From contig JASANG010003119.1 of the NCBI GenBank assembly GCA_030248215.1, positions 328,586-392,585 on the forward strand: 64,000 nucleotides of DNA, written 5' to 3'. The position numbers were made by a program, and so were the translations under genes. The DNA comes from Enoplolaimus lenunculus (Eukaryota > Nematoda > Enoplea > Enoplida > Thoracostomopsidae). Of this stretch, positions 23,211-36,009 are shown piece by piece (position 1 is the first letter of the stretch; every line of letters starts with the position of its first letter). The notes under the pieces are model-generated. The model was not told the origin of the DNA. It did not search any database and saw only the letters and a list, made by a program, of their open reading frames with translations.

Positions 23211-24550
23211 TAATATATAGCCACTAATTTGCTGCCATACCTCCGACAACCTCTCTCTTTCAGTTTATTCAACAACACTGTACAAAAAAACTTTTGATAG
23301 TAATCACGAATCTTGTTTTAGTGGAAAACAGGCGTTTTATTCTTATTCTAAATATTTGCAATTCAATGGCTGCAACATTAAATGTTTAAAAGAAAAATGG
23401 AGTGTGAGAACTTGTAGAATTGCGGTCCGGTAGTTTTGTATACATTTCTAAACATACATATACATACAGTTCGTTGTGTATGTGTGGTAATGAAGTCAGC
23501 AGGGGGCCGAAAATACGAGGGGGGGTCGAGGCGCTCATCGCACATCTTTTTTTCGTTTGACCAGAATCGTTTCAACTGTATTAGAAAAATTCTATGTTTG
23601 AAAAATTATTGTTGTTCCGTCATTGAAATCTGCTTGCGCACCGTATTTTACTATCAATTCGTTGTTGCGGAGCTGGGGAGACCTGTGGCAATGAAATAGT
23701 AAAAATAAAGTTAGAAAGACAATTCACGTTTTGAATTGTGTAATAGAATGTGTAATGTGTAGATTTGCAGAAAGAGTAGAGTACGAAGGTACGAGTTGTA
23801 TGGTGAAACGGTCGATATGGTGGCTCTCATTTGAAACATTGTTGTGTTTTGGGACTTGTTTTCTTTTTTGGCGAGATTATGTTAACGGACTTAGGCGGCG
23901 AGTACACTTCGGTATTTGAACGAGGCTACTGATTCGCGCATTTTGATTTTGTGAACGATGTAAGGCCCCAACGGACTTTGCTTCACATATCTTAAATGCC
24001 GTTTTCAACGGATTTTTGAGGTGACAAAATGTTGATCTTTGAGCTATTGAAATCAATGCTGTAAAATTTAAACGACAAACTAGGTATTATCAGCTATCAT
24101 TTAAGAGTTCGTCTGTTGGAGCAGACCAAAATGGTACGGTTCTGGACGGGTCGTGGACTGAAATTCCGGATCAGTGCGGTCAGATTTGCATCATTAAATA
24201 CGTACATATTGCACGTTTTCGGTAAGCATTCGTTTCTTTCGAAGCTTCGTTCGAGTGCAAATCAGCGATACACACCGGGACGCAGTTACATTGGAATACG
24301 AACGCTCGTTGTGCTTTGAACTTCTCATGGTGCTAAATGTACAATGGACATCTTTTGAGACCATTTCGTTCCGTAATGGAAAGTCTCAAAGCGAAAGTGA
24401 AGTTTGACAAATTTAATAATTCAATTTTTTTTATTTGGAGTTTTAGTACGCATATAATTTGTAAATTACTAAGCTAATGTCAGTTATTTTGTATTCACTG
24501 TCAGCTGTGCTTCGTTTTCGTTCGTCTGGTTTTGTTCGAGTAGAGTGTAT
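23211..24550. other. Intergenic, nothing recognised
   Basis: Open frames near 23436-23919 have no recognisable domain or splice context. Confidence 0.35.
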
Positions 24551-24813
24551 GTCGTAGGCCAATCTGCTGGTTTATAGAATTGCAGTCGGCCTAGGCGAAA
24601 CTGCTATTTGACTTATAGACTGAACAAATTTGATTTGCTCAAACGTAGCGCCGATAATCAATCAGCGTTGGTTTTGCAACACTGGTGTTCTGCTACATCT
24701 CACAATCGCTGTTTGGCCTTGGGCAAACTGGTATTTATTTGCTCAGAATAGCCGATTCACCTACGAAATATGCGTATAGCAGTTTAAATAGCCCATTGAC
24801 CTACGACATATAC
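24551..24813. mobile_element. MITE, GTAGGCCAATCTGC family
   Basis: The left end is GTCGTAGGCCAATCTGCT. The right end, ATTGACCTACGAC, is repeated twice in slightly different form near 24750-24770 and 24790-24810. The middle (ATCAGCGTTGG, CATCTCACAATCGCT) matches 34886-35184. Confidence 0.72.
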
Positions 24814-27800
24814 GTATAGCAATTTTTATTTCATTCACTTTCAGCGAGGAATATTGCTTGTGACAGTTGCAGCAGTTGTATATATCCACAGAACATAGTG
24901 TACTGTAATATACGGTTGTGTATTATAGTGCTTATTGCAGCATGTATATATGTAAAACATATGTAATGTTGACTGAAACAGGGCTGTTCAACGAGTAGTA
25001 AAAATTCCCTTTCTGTTTGTCTGCGTACTTACTCAGTAGTTACGTGTCTGTTGTGTAAAAGTTATAGCTGACCAGGGGCCACAGCAAGATAGCTTGGTAT
25101 GGGACTGGCGCCTTTATGATTTTCAAAATTACAGCGCGTTTTATAAGGATTTCGTGTTAAAATTGCACCCTGGATTCTCGTATGCTGCGTTTCGTCCACA
25201 GTTGTGCACCGTGTAAGGGGGTCTCCTTGGGGATCTGAAAGTGATGTAACGATGGAAAGCGTGACTGATTGGACAATGTGTTGCGAAGCGATAGAATTGT
25301 ATTATAATGTGTTGCGTAGTGTATTACAAGTACGTACTCCATTTCCTTGTCTTTTTATCGTGTGTCCGAAGTGTATACAGTCGTTGATGGTGTGTTTTAA
25401 GTAGAAAAAGAATTGCGAACAGTAACAGTTTTTTAAGAGTTGCGGTTGTGATTAAATACTGTATATGTGTAAGTTTTGTGGTCGCTGTACAGATTGAATA
25501 TTAGATGCCAGTTATGTATGTATGTTTTGCTGAAAACTGTTCATTCAGTTAATAATTTAACCGATTTTTAACACATTTTTGTACCACAGTTTTGTGTTTT
25601 ATGTAGTTTAGCATTTCAATTGCGATTGTTTTGTGTTGTTTTTTTCTGCCGTGGTTTCCGTAGATGAATTAATGAATAAAGGATTTAGTGAATGTGTGTA
25701 TACGTAGTAATTAAGTGCCGCAATGCTTGCTTGTACGCACTTTAATAAATAGTTCTGAAGTGTGGTGATTTTTGGTTCAATCGAAAATTATGGACTCTAT
25801 CAGTGACGCAGATATCAAAAATCATTAGCTTTATTTTTGGTTTTAAGCGGTAGTTTGGAAGAAACCATGGTTTGAAATTTTGGTATTTATATGTGGGCGT
25901 CGTAAGCAATGAAATACTTTCAAGTACGTACCGAAACCTGTATTTCATCACGTATTTATGTTTTTGCTTGTTGTACAGGGCCACAGGGATGAATCTAGAA
26001 ATAATTTAAAGTGGGTTTGAATGAAAATACAAATACTGTTAGATATTTGAATATAAGAAGTGAATTAATAATTACATATACATACCATTTTTACTGTAAA
26101 ATATTTTTGAGTTTCATTCTGTTTGGCAGTGTTGCTTTGTGGGTTTTGTGTAACATTTTGCCTAATTAACCTGACGTTGCAACAGAACTTGCACAGCAAA
26201 GGACAACGAGTCGGAGTCACATGCCTTTTTGTATTTGAAACGATACTTTGATGCATAAACTCGACTGATACTGTTCGACTCGAAGCATTTTTCGAATTAA
26301 TGTATATAAATATATATATATAAATATATATGTCAAAATTTTTTTGTTTAATTTCAAGAGTTGTTCACAAGCGCCCAATGAACCCTTTAGGATCTGATCT
26401 TGTGTTATGTATTTGTTGTTTTGATAAATATATCGTTGTGAAATGAATAGCTTAACAGAAAAGTTCTTCTCGAGTGAAATATTCTTATGTGTGATGGCAA
26501 AAAAGTTATTATCCCTGCCAATATGCAATTATTATTTTGCATCAATACAGATAGATATAATCTTACGCACCTTATGAGATATTTTTCTTGACTTAAAACG
26601 GTTCTGATTAATTTTTATTTGAAAGCTAAAGCTGTATGTTGTTTGTTAAACACCATTTTGTTATTGCTTATAAAAATAGATAACAACCGCGTGTTATATA
26701 CACATATTTAACATTAATTAATAGAATAAAGAAGTTATTACCCGCAGCAAAGTGAGTTTAGATGCGAACACCGAACTCTAGTACAAGGTCATGAGTCAGG
26801 CTACTATTGCGTTTACCCGCAGTATCCTAAGCTGTACGTAGCTTAGCAAATAATTTTAGGCGATTTGTTTGAATATGTAGGCGGGTATATCGTACGTAGT
26901 TAGACCGTTTTAGTGATTTTATATATTTAGGAACATCGTTTAAGAAATTTTAAGTTACTTAATGCTAGCATATATATATTATAGTTTTTAATGCTAACAT
27001 TTATATTATCGTTTTGTTGACATGTAGCCGTTAAAACGAAATAATCGTAACCGGCGTGTTTGGAATGTCATGGCCTGTTATGGCAATATAGCTAAATTTC
27101 ACTCTAAATTTTAGGCGGGTACGCAGATATACCCACGTCAACGTTTTCCTACCCGGCCTGTGTTTACCCGCTGTCATGTGCAACCATGTATCCGACTGAC
27201 TAGTGTTATAATCTGCATTTGAAACCATTATTATTTGGACATTTAGAAAATCGGCTTTGCATCGCTGATTAAAATACGCGCTACATATGTTGATTAAGCT
27301 AACGCTGAACCGATATGTATATGCGTTCGTATCATCTAGATTTTATACTGGCGCTGTTTTTAGGGATTGCACCCGGTGTACGTTATTTCAGTTTCGAAGA
27401 AAAAACAATAAATAGAGCTTAAAATATACCTTCCTTCATATAAACGTACATGATTGTCTCTGTACGACACAGTTTCTTTGTGTGTTTATTGTTGATAAGA
27501 CAATACTAAACCCACTCTGTTCTTATTCGGTTCAGGTGTCAAATTGGACCCGAGCACGGGGCTAACTCACTTTTACTCGCTGACCATAAGTTGGACCGGC
27601 TGCTTTGGCCAGTGGGCATTAGATTTCCGACCACACTGAGCCCGCGGTCTCGGCGTAGGCCGGTATCATGGATGGCATGAAAAGCAGTAATATTAGGGCA
27701 TCAGTATTTTTGGGAATACATACCAATGATACTTTAACATTAATCGATGTCACTGATATAGAAGTTAATGGTACGTTTTGTAAGAAGTATATATACTTGG

Positions 27801-28310
27801 ATATGTTTTGTTTTTATAACTCGCTATGTCGTTAGCTGAGATCCTGAACAGCAAGACCTGAAATAAGTTGACTAATTTGTACTATGGTAGTAGTACATAT
27901 ATATCTTTTGCATCTAAGCACATACGTAGTCTCAAAAGTTTGTCGCCTTTTATCACTAGTTGGTGATCGGTCTTGTCACTTTTGAATCAGTGAAAGCTGA
28001 GGCTTAAAATTTAGCACATTTTGCGCGTATAATTTGCTCTACTCCTGCATCAAGTTTAGCTTCAACAGCTGCAATAGTTAGTTAGTTCGAAAACCTATTA
28101 CGAACTGCTGATAGTTGCTATACACATTTGATAATATGGGCCCTAGCTTATGCATATTTTGATAGCTGATTAAGTAAATAATTGCATAGACCCGAGAGCC
28201 GATATTAATAATAACCAACTTTACGGAGAAATTTGTGCAATTTTACCTAATTAGAACGGATTTTATTAGTTCGTGATTTAGTTTTGTTTTGTTTTCTTTG
28301 TGTCATATTG
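24814..28310. other. Intergenic, nothing firm
   Basis: A 55-codon frame opens at ATG 27668, within a locally GC-richer patch, but has no recognisable domain. A decayed element related to the GGCCCGTATTC family ends near 28145 (CACATTTGATAATATGGGCC). Confidence 0.3.
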
Positions 28311-28382
28311 GAATCAAACTGTGTTTTATTGATCAAGGAAACGTTTGAATCAAACTGTGTTTTATTGATCAAGGAAACGTTT
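28311..28382 (+). repeat. Perfect 36-bp tandem duplication
   Basis: The 36 bases from 28311 to 28346 (starting GAATCAAACTGTG) are repeated exactly at 28347-28382. This is a recent local duplication or an assembly effect. Confidence 0.97.
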
Positions 28383-29054
28383 AAGCCCTATTCACGCGGG
28401 CAACTTTTTGCTTGCTAGAACTGCAGCTGCAGTTGCATTTTTTCATCAGCCAATAAAAAAGCGGCTGCAGTAAATTCAGTGAACTTGCATGGTTGCTCAT
28501 ACGTGTGAACTAAATTCCTAGCTATGATTTTTAATGAATTATTTGATGCTGCAAGTTTTTCTAACGAGGTTTTTGACAAAACTTTGCAAGTGCAAGTTGC
28601 AGTTGCAAGTTCTCACAGGAAACACTTGCAAGTGTAAATATTTCTTTAGTTTCAATATGACAATTGTATTTTTGACCCTAGTCAATTGTTCATGTTCTTT
28701 TGCGATTTAACGACTGTAAAAATGCTTATTCAGTGCTATGTTGACATCGAAGCTTACCGTCTTTGAGACATTTTTGATCTGTTTTAGACGTAATAGAATG
28801 GCCTGTTCACGTACGCTCGATCAGAAATGGCGAGGATTTCTAGCTTTAAAACGTAGGGATACTCACTCATTGGATGGAAATGAAATTATTTTCAAAAGGT
28901 TCGAAATTGTATCTCTTACTTTTTAGAACTCTGACTTAAAATTTATTTTTATCCCGAAACAGTTTTGATGCGCAGCCTGCGAACCAATGGTTATTCGCTG
29001 AAATGCAACAGCATTCAGATCAATTGTTCAGTCTACATGAAATGATCTATAGTA
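28383..29054. other. Intergenic, GCAAGT-rich patch
   Basis: GCAAGT and GCAGTTGCA words cluster at 28400-28640 next to GCCCTATTCACGCG. This is suggestive of another word-array element, but its ends could not be fixed. Confidence 0.3.
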
Positions 29055-29432
29055 GGGATGTGCCGATACTACAATTTTTGCCGATGCGGATGCCGATTCT
29101 AATTTAGTAAACCATGCTTAATAAGCAGATAGAATACTACATTACATTATTATATGAAGGCTTAAACTCTAACCATCATAAACGATTATAATTTTATAAG
29201 AACGGTTAATTTAAATTAATTTTTTCAAACACAAATGCAAGAGAGATAACAATTTTTCCGACCAGACACATTGGTGTGCGCCCAGAAATGAAATTTATAG
29301 CATTCCAACAGATTGTTATGTGCAAAAAGTATCGGCAAAGAATCAGCAATTTTTTTGCAGTTCCGTTGCCGATGCCGATATTCACGAAAAGTGCCGATTA
29401 TTACCGATGCCGATTAATCGGCACATCCTCCC
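29055..29432. mobile_element. CCGATG-word MITE
   Basis: The ends GGGATGTGCCGATAC and GATTAATCGGCACATCC are flanked by TA. The core matches the copies at 7949 and 48001. Confidence 0.88.
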
Positions 29433-29624
29433 TAATCTATAAACTGCTGAACTTTTCAGTAAAAAAATTTTTGCTCTCGAGTGGAAAACAATGTTTTAAG
29501 CAAATTTTATAAATTGGTAATCTAACATAGTGTTTCAATATGCTTCAATGAATTTTGGCTGAAGCTGAGTGCGAGTGAAAAATTTTTGTCTTTCAAGTTT
29601 AAAGGGCGGACCAGATAAAATTAT

Positions 29625-30033
29625 GGTTCTCTACCGTTACGTCCAAACTTAGCTCGATGCTTGCCCAAAAATTTATCGAATTTCAAAAATAAGCTTCTCA
29701 TGAGCTACTGTATTTATTCCATATCGACGTTTGAAATTTTCAAAAATTAGATTTTGCTGGTGCCAAGATCCGGCCTTGGGACCGAATTTTTTTACAAGAA
29801 CGGCATAAACAATGTATACACCATTCGACGCAGTTTGTCGAGCTGAGTCGAATGATGCTAAATTTATTTTTATCTTAGGGCCAAAACGGTTATACATTGT
29901 ATCATAGCGCAAAAAAGTTTGCAAATTCAAGCTGTAATGTAGAATAAATAGAGGAAGTCATGAGAAGCATAGATGCAAAAAAAATTTTTGACATCCGACC
30001 ATTCTTGGGCGAATGCCAGCTGGCGGGCGCTTA
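29625..30033. mobile_element. Foldback element, CTTCTCATGA family
   Basis: The left arm (TGCCCAAAAATTTATCGAAT, AAGCTTCTCATGAGC) reappears inverted at about 29945-30033 (GTCATGAGAAGC, CATTCTTGGGCGAATGCCAG). The arms are diverged and unequal in length. It belongs to the same family as the palindrome at 32616. Confidence 0.65.
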
Positions 30034-30658
30034 ATGAAATCGCATATGTACAATTATTGCAGCATTTTGATCTTGGCATACTGGCTGGCACTTTTGGGAA
30101 ACTGAAAACTCGTTAGATCCGGTGTAATAGTGGCCAATTAGCAATGTAATATTTGGTTTCGATATCGCACACTTCCACATTTGATCGCAGTCTGCCAACC
30201 ACCCTGTTGGTTTATATTCATATACGTGTATTAGTGCTCCCATATATATATATATTAATAAATATTGTTTTTTTCGAACCAGTGACTGCGTCTCATTGCC
30301 TTTTTAGGATCGCAAAATTGTGTATATATTTGGTTCGAGTCTCTGTTGCTAAATTGGTAGGGGTTTATTTTTGTAACGTGAGAGGTACACATATCGAGAA
30401 GACAATTCTTGGTACGGTACGTTACGTACCATAAATATCGGGCAACAACACTCGACCCAGAGTGCGGTAACAGTGTGCTGGGTAGGGCAGACATGTCGTG
30501 TTATTTTTTGGAGTTACGATAAATAAGCGTCAGATTAACGTATTTACAACAAAGTTTTCTATTAAAAAGGCATCATGTGAAGAGTATTTAGGGTTAAAGG
30601 TGTAGATATGTCGTGTTTTGAATACCTGTTTGTTCAAGTTGAATATATTTAGTTAGAG
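30034..30658. other. Intergenic, nothing recognised
   Basis: No exon or repeat was supported. Confidence 0.35.
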
Positions 30659-31173
30659 CGGGGTGCAACTGGAATTCATATTCTGATTAGAATTCCGATT
30701 CAAAACGAGGTCCGAGTCTGAATGCACAGTCAATTGGAGTCGGAATATTGAAATTTTAATTTTAGTCCTACCTGTTGTGATACACGTAAGTTGCAAAAAA
30801 ATTCTGTATTTATCTATTAAATTGCTTTCGATGAGTTAACATCAATAATTGTTTTGATTGTAGTTTTTAGCTTTTACCGAAACAAAACTCATCGCCAATT
30901 TGTTCATGCGACGTTTTTAAAAATTGTTGTCAGCCAACAGACACCCTAAATCAATGTTATATTTGTCAATGCAAATTATTCGTACATTCACAAAATTTCT
31001 AGTTTCTACTTCGATTACAATTCCGGTATAGATTTGCTGTTTCGATTCCGGCATAATCCAATTCCGCTTTGCATTCGTACAGTCACAAAATTTCTAGTTT
31101 CGATTCTGATTACAATTCCGGTATAGATTTACTGTTCCGATTCCGGTATAATCCAGGTCCGTTTTGCATCCTG
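30659..31173. mobile_element. hAT-like MITE, GATTCC-word family
   Basis: The left end GGGGTGCAACTGGAATTC is followed by GAATTCCGATTC words; the right end is GTTTTGCATCCTG. The right terminal about 90 bp (TCACAAAATTTCTAGTTTC onward) are present twice in tandem. It is related to 52686-53068. Confidence 0.72.
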
Positions 31174-32615
31174 AGTTAAATGGCAACTAAAGTGACCTTT
31201 CATTTGTAACGCGTGGTGGCGAGCAATACAGTACAGAATAGCGCAACCGTAATTTGGCAACTAAGACAATTTCAAATATCAATTATTCCTGGTTGAAATA
31301 AAAATTCAATTCCTGCTTTTTGGTTTTGTTTTGGTAAAATATAGTTGTGTTTGAATACGTATGTTTGCCTAACAAGACGACTCTTGGACAAACCTTGTTG
31401 CTTAACAGGAAGCTTCGAAGTATAGTAGTGAAAGTTTGATTATGTGACGAATACGAAATGTTGAAAGGCATACATTGTTTATTTTTCAAGCTGACAAGAA
31501 ATAATGTCACATTCATTTTTTCTGCTATAGTTTGTTTTTTGTTTAATTTTAACAATCATTCTATTGTTGAACGTTTGTACAACCGTTGCCGAGCCGATGT
31601 TGTTGATGACGATGATGCTGCTGCTGATGATGTTTAAATTCGTGTTCCAAGATTCAATGAATAAGCAGCTGTATATAAACAAAAATCACGATGCTTTGTT
31701 GTGTGTGGTGAACACTGTTTTGTTGGTCGTGTGTTTATTTGTAGAGTTTGGCGATATTTTTGTTTTACATTTCAAGTTACTGTACAAACAAGAACAAACT
31801 GACCGGAGTCCGGAGTTTAATAGTACGTACGATCGTTTCCAGCCATCGCAGAGAATTTATTTTTGGTCATTAGTTTTTGTTGCTTTGTGTCATTGTTTAT
31901 GGTTTTAAGAGAGTTTTTTGTTCATTTTTTTGCTAGCGATGGTTTATTTGTTGATTTTGTTGTTGTTGTTGTTTTCTTTCGTTTTATTGTTTAGTTTCCT
32001 GTCGGTTGAGATTTGAAGTTTTCAATTAACCAATTTAGAGTGTGGAAACAGTTGTCTTGTTCGTAAGTGCGGGTTTACCGAGGGTCCAGATTTAGTGCTT
32101 GTGCTAGTTTTCGCGGTCTGTCAGTGACATTTGCAATTTTTTTGCTTGTGAGCTTATGCGGCAACGAAAACGTAAGATGATAAGAGCATGTGGAAATTAG
32201 TATCTTTAGAGTGTAAGAAATTAAAAAAACACGGCTGTTCTACACTTGCCCATATTTGAGGTTCAGCCTTAGGTTCAAGTTAAAGGTTTTATGTTTAAAC
32301 AACGGTTAGGCTTAGGTAAGCTTGTTCCGAAACCGTAAATGAAAGCATGTGTGAGGAAAGTATCTAGAGTTGACTATTCCGTTGATGAGGCAGTATGTTA
32401 TGAATAAAATTATCTTTCGGTACATACAGTTCAAAAAAATTAATCATGACGAGTATAACACAAAGCAATCAAAACGCAAGTTTTTATTCTTTCTAAGGCG
32501 GGGGGGGGGGGTGAGGAACGCTTAGCACTGCCCTGAGTGAGAAAAATAGTATAACCTCTATCGTGGTTTCAACGATTATTTTGGCAATTTGGCACTGAGC
32601 TTGAATTTTCCAAGT
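31174..32615. other. Intergenic, nothing firm
   Basis: A 114-codon frame at 31564-31908 contains trinucleotide-rich sequence and has no domain; it is not called. A run of 12 G lies at 32500-32511. TTAGGC-like words occur near 32260-32330. Confidence 0.35.
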
Positions 32616-33262
32616 GCTTCAATTTTCAGATCTTTTCCGTTATCCCCAGCTCGCGTTTACCCAATAAATGATTCGATTTTGAAAATTTTTGCATATTTCA
32701 GCTTCTCATGACCACCTTTGGTCATTCCACATCCAACATTGAATTTTAACAAATTCGATTTTTTAAAGTCCCAAGATCCCCATAGGGATCCAAGAAATTT
32801 TGTCAAAAGGTTTGACAATTTATATTTCATTCGATTGATGCAGCTTGCGGAGCTGAGTCCAATAGTGGTAAGTTTTGTGCAATCAGACAATTGGTTAACG
32901 AGTTATTTTCATATAACTGATTTGGCGCGCTGACAACGATTTAGGACAGTGCCAAATTAGTTAGTTGACCATAATTCGTTAACCCATCGTCTAATTACGA
33001 ACAATTTAATACCATCCGACTGAGCTCTGCAAGCTGCGTCCTATGGTATATAAATTGTCAAACTTTTTGACAAAATTTTTTTGGGTCACACAGGAGACCT
33101 TGGGAACTTAAAAAATTGAATTTTTCAAAAATTCAAATTGAGGCGTAGAATTATCAAGGGAGGTCATGAGAAGCTCAAATATGTAAAAAATTTTAAAATC
33201 AAACCATTTTTGGGTAAACGCAGGCTGGTGGGTGGCGTTGCGGAAAAGATCCCAATTTTCTT
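32616..33262. mobile_element. Near-spacerless palindromic foldback element
   Basis: Two arms of about 320 bp meet near 32939. The left arm contains CAGATCTTTTCCG, GAGCTGAGTCCAATAGTGG and GGCGCGCTGACAACGATTTA. The right arm holds their reverse complements in reverse order, with perhaps one base in four changed. Transcripts would fold into a long imperfect hairpin. Single arms recur at 29625 and 33895. Confidence 0.82.
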
Positions 33263-33894
33263 GCTTGCAATAAAATTTTCTAGTATCAATGAAGTGCAGT
33301 TACATTTACGCAACTTGCATCATATCTTAGAAATGTCAAAATATGTAGGCTATTAACGAAAGTGGTTGAAATGGTGGGATAAAATACGTAACCTATTTAG
33401 AGATCGTTCCGACGTAGATAATTTTGAAAAAATACCGAAGTGTTAAATGCTGCCAAAGTACCAACCAAAGCCGGCTGTTTTCTTCAACCGAACCTAGTAT
33501 TATTAGCTAACTATGTTTACGTTTTTGAGATCATAGCGATTGGATTTTCGTTTTGACTAATAAATTCAATAGCTGAATTAAACGTACATACGTAAATACA
33601 CAAGCTTGCTGCTTGAACACACTACACGCATTTCGGTTTACGTGCTGGTTTCTATTGAATGCCGCCTTATCTTTGATTTTACCAAATTTATATCTAAACT
33701 GATGCGTAATCGTCGCTTAGTTTTTGTTAGAAGATGCGTTCAGCTGTAAAAACCAGTCCAAATACAAATATATACGTCAATGTTTGCATAGTTTACGACG
33801 GCGTTGAGCTATGTTGTTTTTGGATCAGTCGTAGTAACGTCAAAATGGTAAATGGCTCATCTCCAACAGTTATATATTTAAGTTGGCTATAGGG
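33263..33894. other. Intergenic, nothing recognised
   Basis: No exon or repeat was supported. Confidence 0.35.
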
Positions 33895-34195
33895 TTCTTG
33901 TTCGTTATTCCCCGCCACCTTGCCGTTTATTAATAATCGTTGGATTTTGAAATTTTTTGCATATTTGTTGAGCGTCTCATAATCTATCCTGATAATTTCA
34001 AGCCAATTTTGAATTTTCGCAAAATACTATATTTTGAAGTCTTAAGGTTTGCTTTTGGCGCTGTACCTCTTGGAACCGTTAACTTTCCGATCTTTTTGAT
34101 TATCCCCGTAGTCAGCGTTTGCCCAAAAACAGTTGGATTTTGAAAATTGTTGCATATTTGAGCTTCTCGTGACCTTGACCTTTAGGGGGCATTTT
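33895..34195 (+). mobile_element. Two direct arm fragments of the foldback family
   Basis: The segments at about 33905-34010 and 34095-34190 both carry CAGTTGGATTTTGAAAAT-like sequence followed by TTGCATATTTGAGC and CTCGTGACC or CTCATAATC. They match the left arm at 32640-32720 and lie in the same orientation. Confidence 0.55.
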
Positions 34196-34885
34196 TAGCA
34201 ATTTTTTTAATATTTTAACACTGACCGATCGTGCTGAAGACGCCTTGTTTTCAACTATTTCATTGGAAAACACTTTGTTGGCTTTAAATAATCTACTTGC
34301 ATGCCAAAATTGTCAGCATGGTAAGGCTGGAGGGGAGGGGATATATCTTCCCACCCCCTCAGGGACCGCCATTGTATTTATCATTTTTAGGGAACCCAGG
34401 AGCGTGTAGAAGGTCCCCCTTGTACATATACGGACACCTGCCGGCACCCACAATAGTAACAATGTATTAGGTCGATTAATTCACTAAAATAGTCATCATT
34501 TGATGATTTTTGAAGTGCCTCATCATCGTACTTGACTTGACCTGGAAGGTAACTCTATAGAACATGTCCAGGTGCAAATTGGTCAGGTGCTAACTTTAGC
34601 TTACATAATTCGAACTGTTTGGCTTTTACCGAAAATACCATTATGCTGTATCGTCTCCTAGGCATACAAAAAGACTTCGTATGTTAATAACGATCATATG
34701 AAATTCTTAGTGTATCTAATGTGTATGCTTGCAATTATGTATGTATTTATTCGTTTTATGCAAAAAATATTTTCGCTTTAGACTGCATTCGTTCGATAAG
34801 GTTGCTTACTGAAGTTGGATGGATACTAACTTCCTGTACATTCAAAGTTATTTTGAACCTAAAGCGTATATTGTGTAGTGTGTAT
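34196..34885. other. Intergenic, nothing recognised
   Basis: A short GC-richer patch at 34330-34450 has no clear identity. Confidence 0.3.
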
Positions 34886-35184
34886 CTTGTAGGCCAATCT
34901 GCTATTCAGGCCAATTACTAATTGGTCTATGTCAATCTGTTATTTGATGTAATAGCAGTTTGACTTGGACTAAACTGCAATTGAACTGACAGACCAATCA
35001 GATGTGATTATTTGGACAGACACAAACATAATACCGTTAACCAATCAGCGCTGGTCTTACATCACTGCTGTTTTGCGACATCTCACAATCGCTATTTGGC
35101 ATATGCCAAACTGCTGTTTGCTTCGAATTGCAGATTGGATTAGGCAAATTGGCATTTGGCCTAATAGCATATTGACCTGCGATA
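34886..35184. mobile_element. MITE, GTAGGCCAATCTGC family
   Basis: The left end is CTTGTAGGCCAATCTGCTAT and the right end AATAGCATATTGACCTGCGA. Internal CAATCAGCGCTGG and ACATCTCACAATCGCT match 24551-24813. A separate 17-bp perfect palindrome, CCGGGGCCAGGCCCCGG, lies just outside at 35295-35311. Confidence 0.78.
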
Positions 35185-35632
35185 TATACAACAAATCGTG
35201 GGAGAATAAAGAATACCGTGTACAGTAATTTGTGGTTATTTTCATATTTTTTCAACAAGAACCAATCGTGATAGGCTTGTTTTGCATGCCGAGGCCGGGG
35301 CCAGGCCCCGGGGTGTCGTGTAGTTGCCCTTGTCTAATTCTATAAGTTACCAATTTATTGCTAGCTTGTTTAAACCATAATTTGTCGAATCAGAACCAGT
35401 ATCCCGTTTCGATGCTGTGCCTGTTTTGAAGTTGTGTTTCGCGTTGTATTTTTATTTTTGGCGAATTTGTTTTGTGCATGCGATAACATAATAATTATGA
35501 AATATTGCTAGTTTGTATTCGGTTTTTGATTGTGAGTGCTAATTGGAACAGACCTGTGTAAGTCTTCTTTTGACTGTTGTACTACTACGTTCATGTGTAT
35601 ATAAATGCGTATGTATGTACATATCTTCTATG
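35185..35632. other. Intergenic; palindrome at 35295-35311
   Basis: Only the GC-rich palindrome stands out. The last 8 bases are the left target duplication of the next element. Confidence 0.4.
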
Positions 35633-36009
35633 CAGGGTGCAACCGGAATTACAATTTACCGGAACCGGAACCGGAAAGTGAAAAATGCATTTCACTAAAA
35701 ATTTCATTTTAATCTTATTTTTTTGCTCTATTATTTGTGAAATATATACGTAGCCTTAGTCGAACATAGGTATTTATTTTATTTGTTGTGTTCTAGATTT
35801 TCATCATCGACTGAAGTGAAATCCACCATCAATGGGTTATATTCGGAGTACGTACAAGTGGCTTTCAAAAGAGATTCTTAAAAATTAGCACAGTTAAGAA
35901 AACGGCCAAATTATAACACCGGAGTTTTTAAATCCGGTAAAAATTTACCGGAACCGGAACCGGAAGGTCAAAATGCCGGAACCGAAACCGGAATCTCGGT
36001 TGCACCCTG
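35633..36009. mobile_element. hAT MITE, CCGGAA-word family
   Basis: The ends CAGGGTGCAACCGG and CTCGGTTGCACCCTG are inverted repeats. CCGGAACCGGAACCGGAA arrays sit inside both ends in opposite orientation. The flanks CTTCTATG and CTTATATG match at seven of eight positions, the 8-bp target duplication expected for hAT. The length is 377 bp. Confidence 0.9.

Noticed and set aside
31564-31908. A 114-codon membrane-like frame
   Set aside because: Its start lies in GATGATGCTGCTGCTGATGA-type trinucleotide sequence, and the hydrophobic runs follow from TTT/GTT-rich DNA. No domain or splice context was recognised.
32500-32511. A run of 12 G as a structural element
   Set aside because: A single homopolymer without further G tracts cannot form an intramolecular quadruplex of the usual kind, and homopolymer length is prone to sequencing error.
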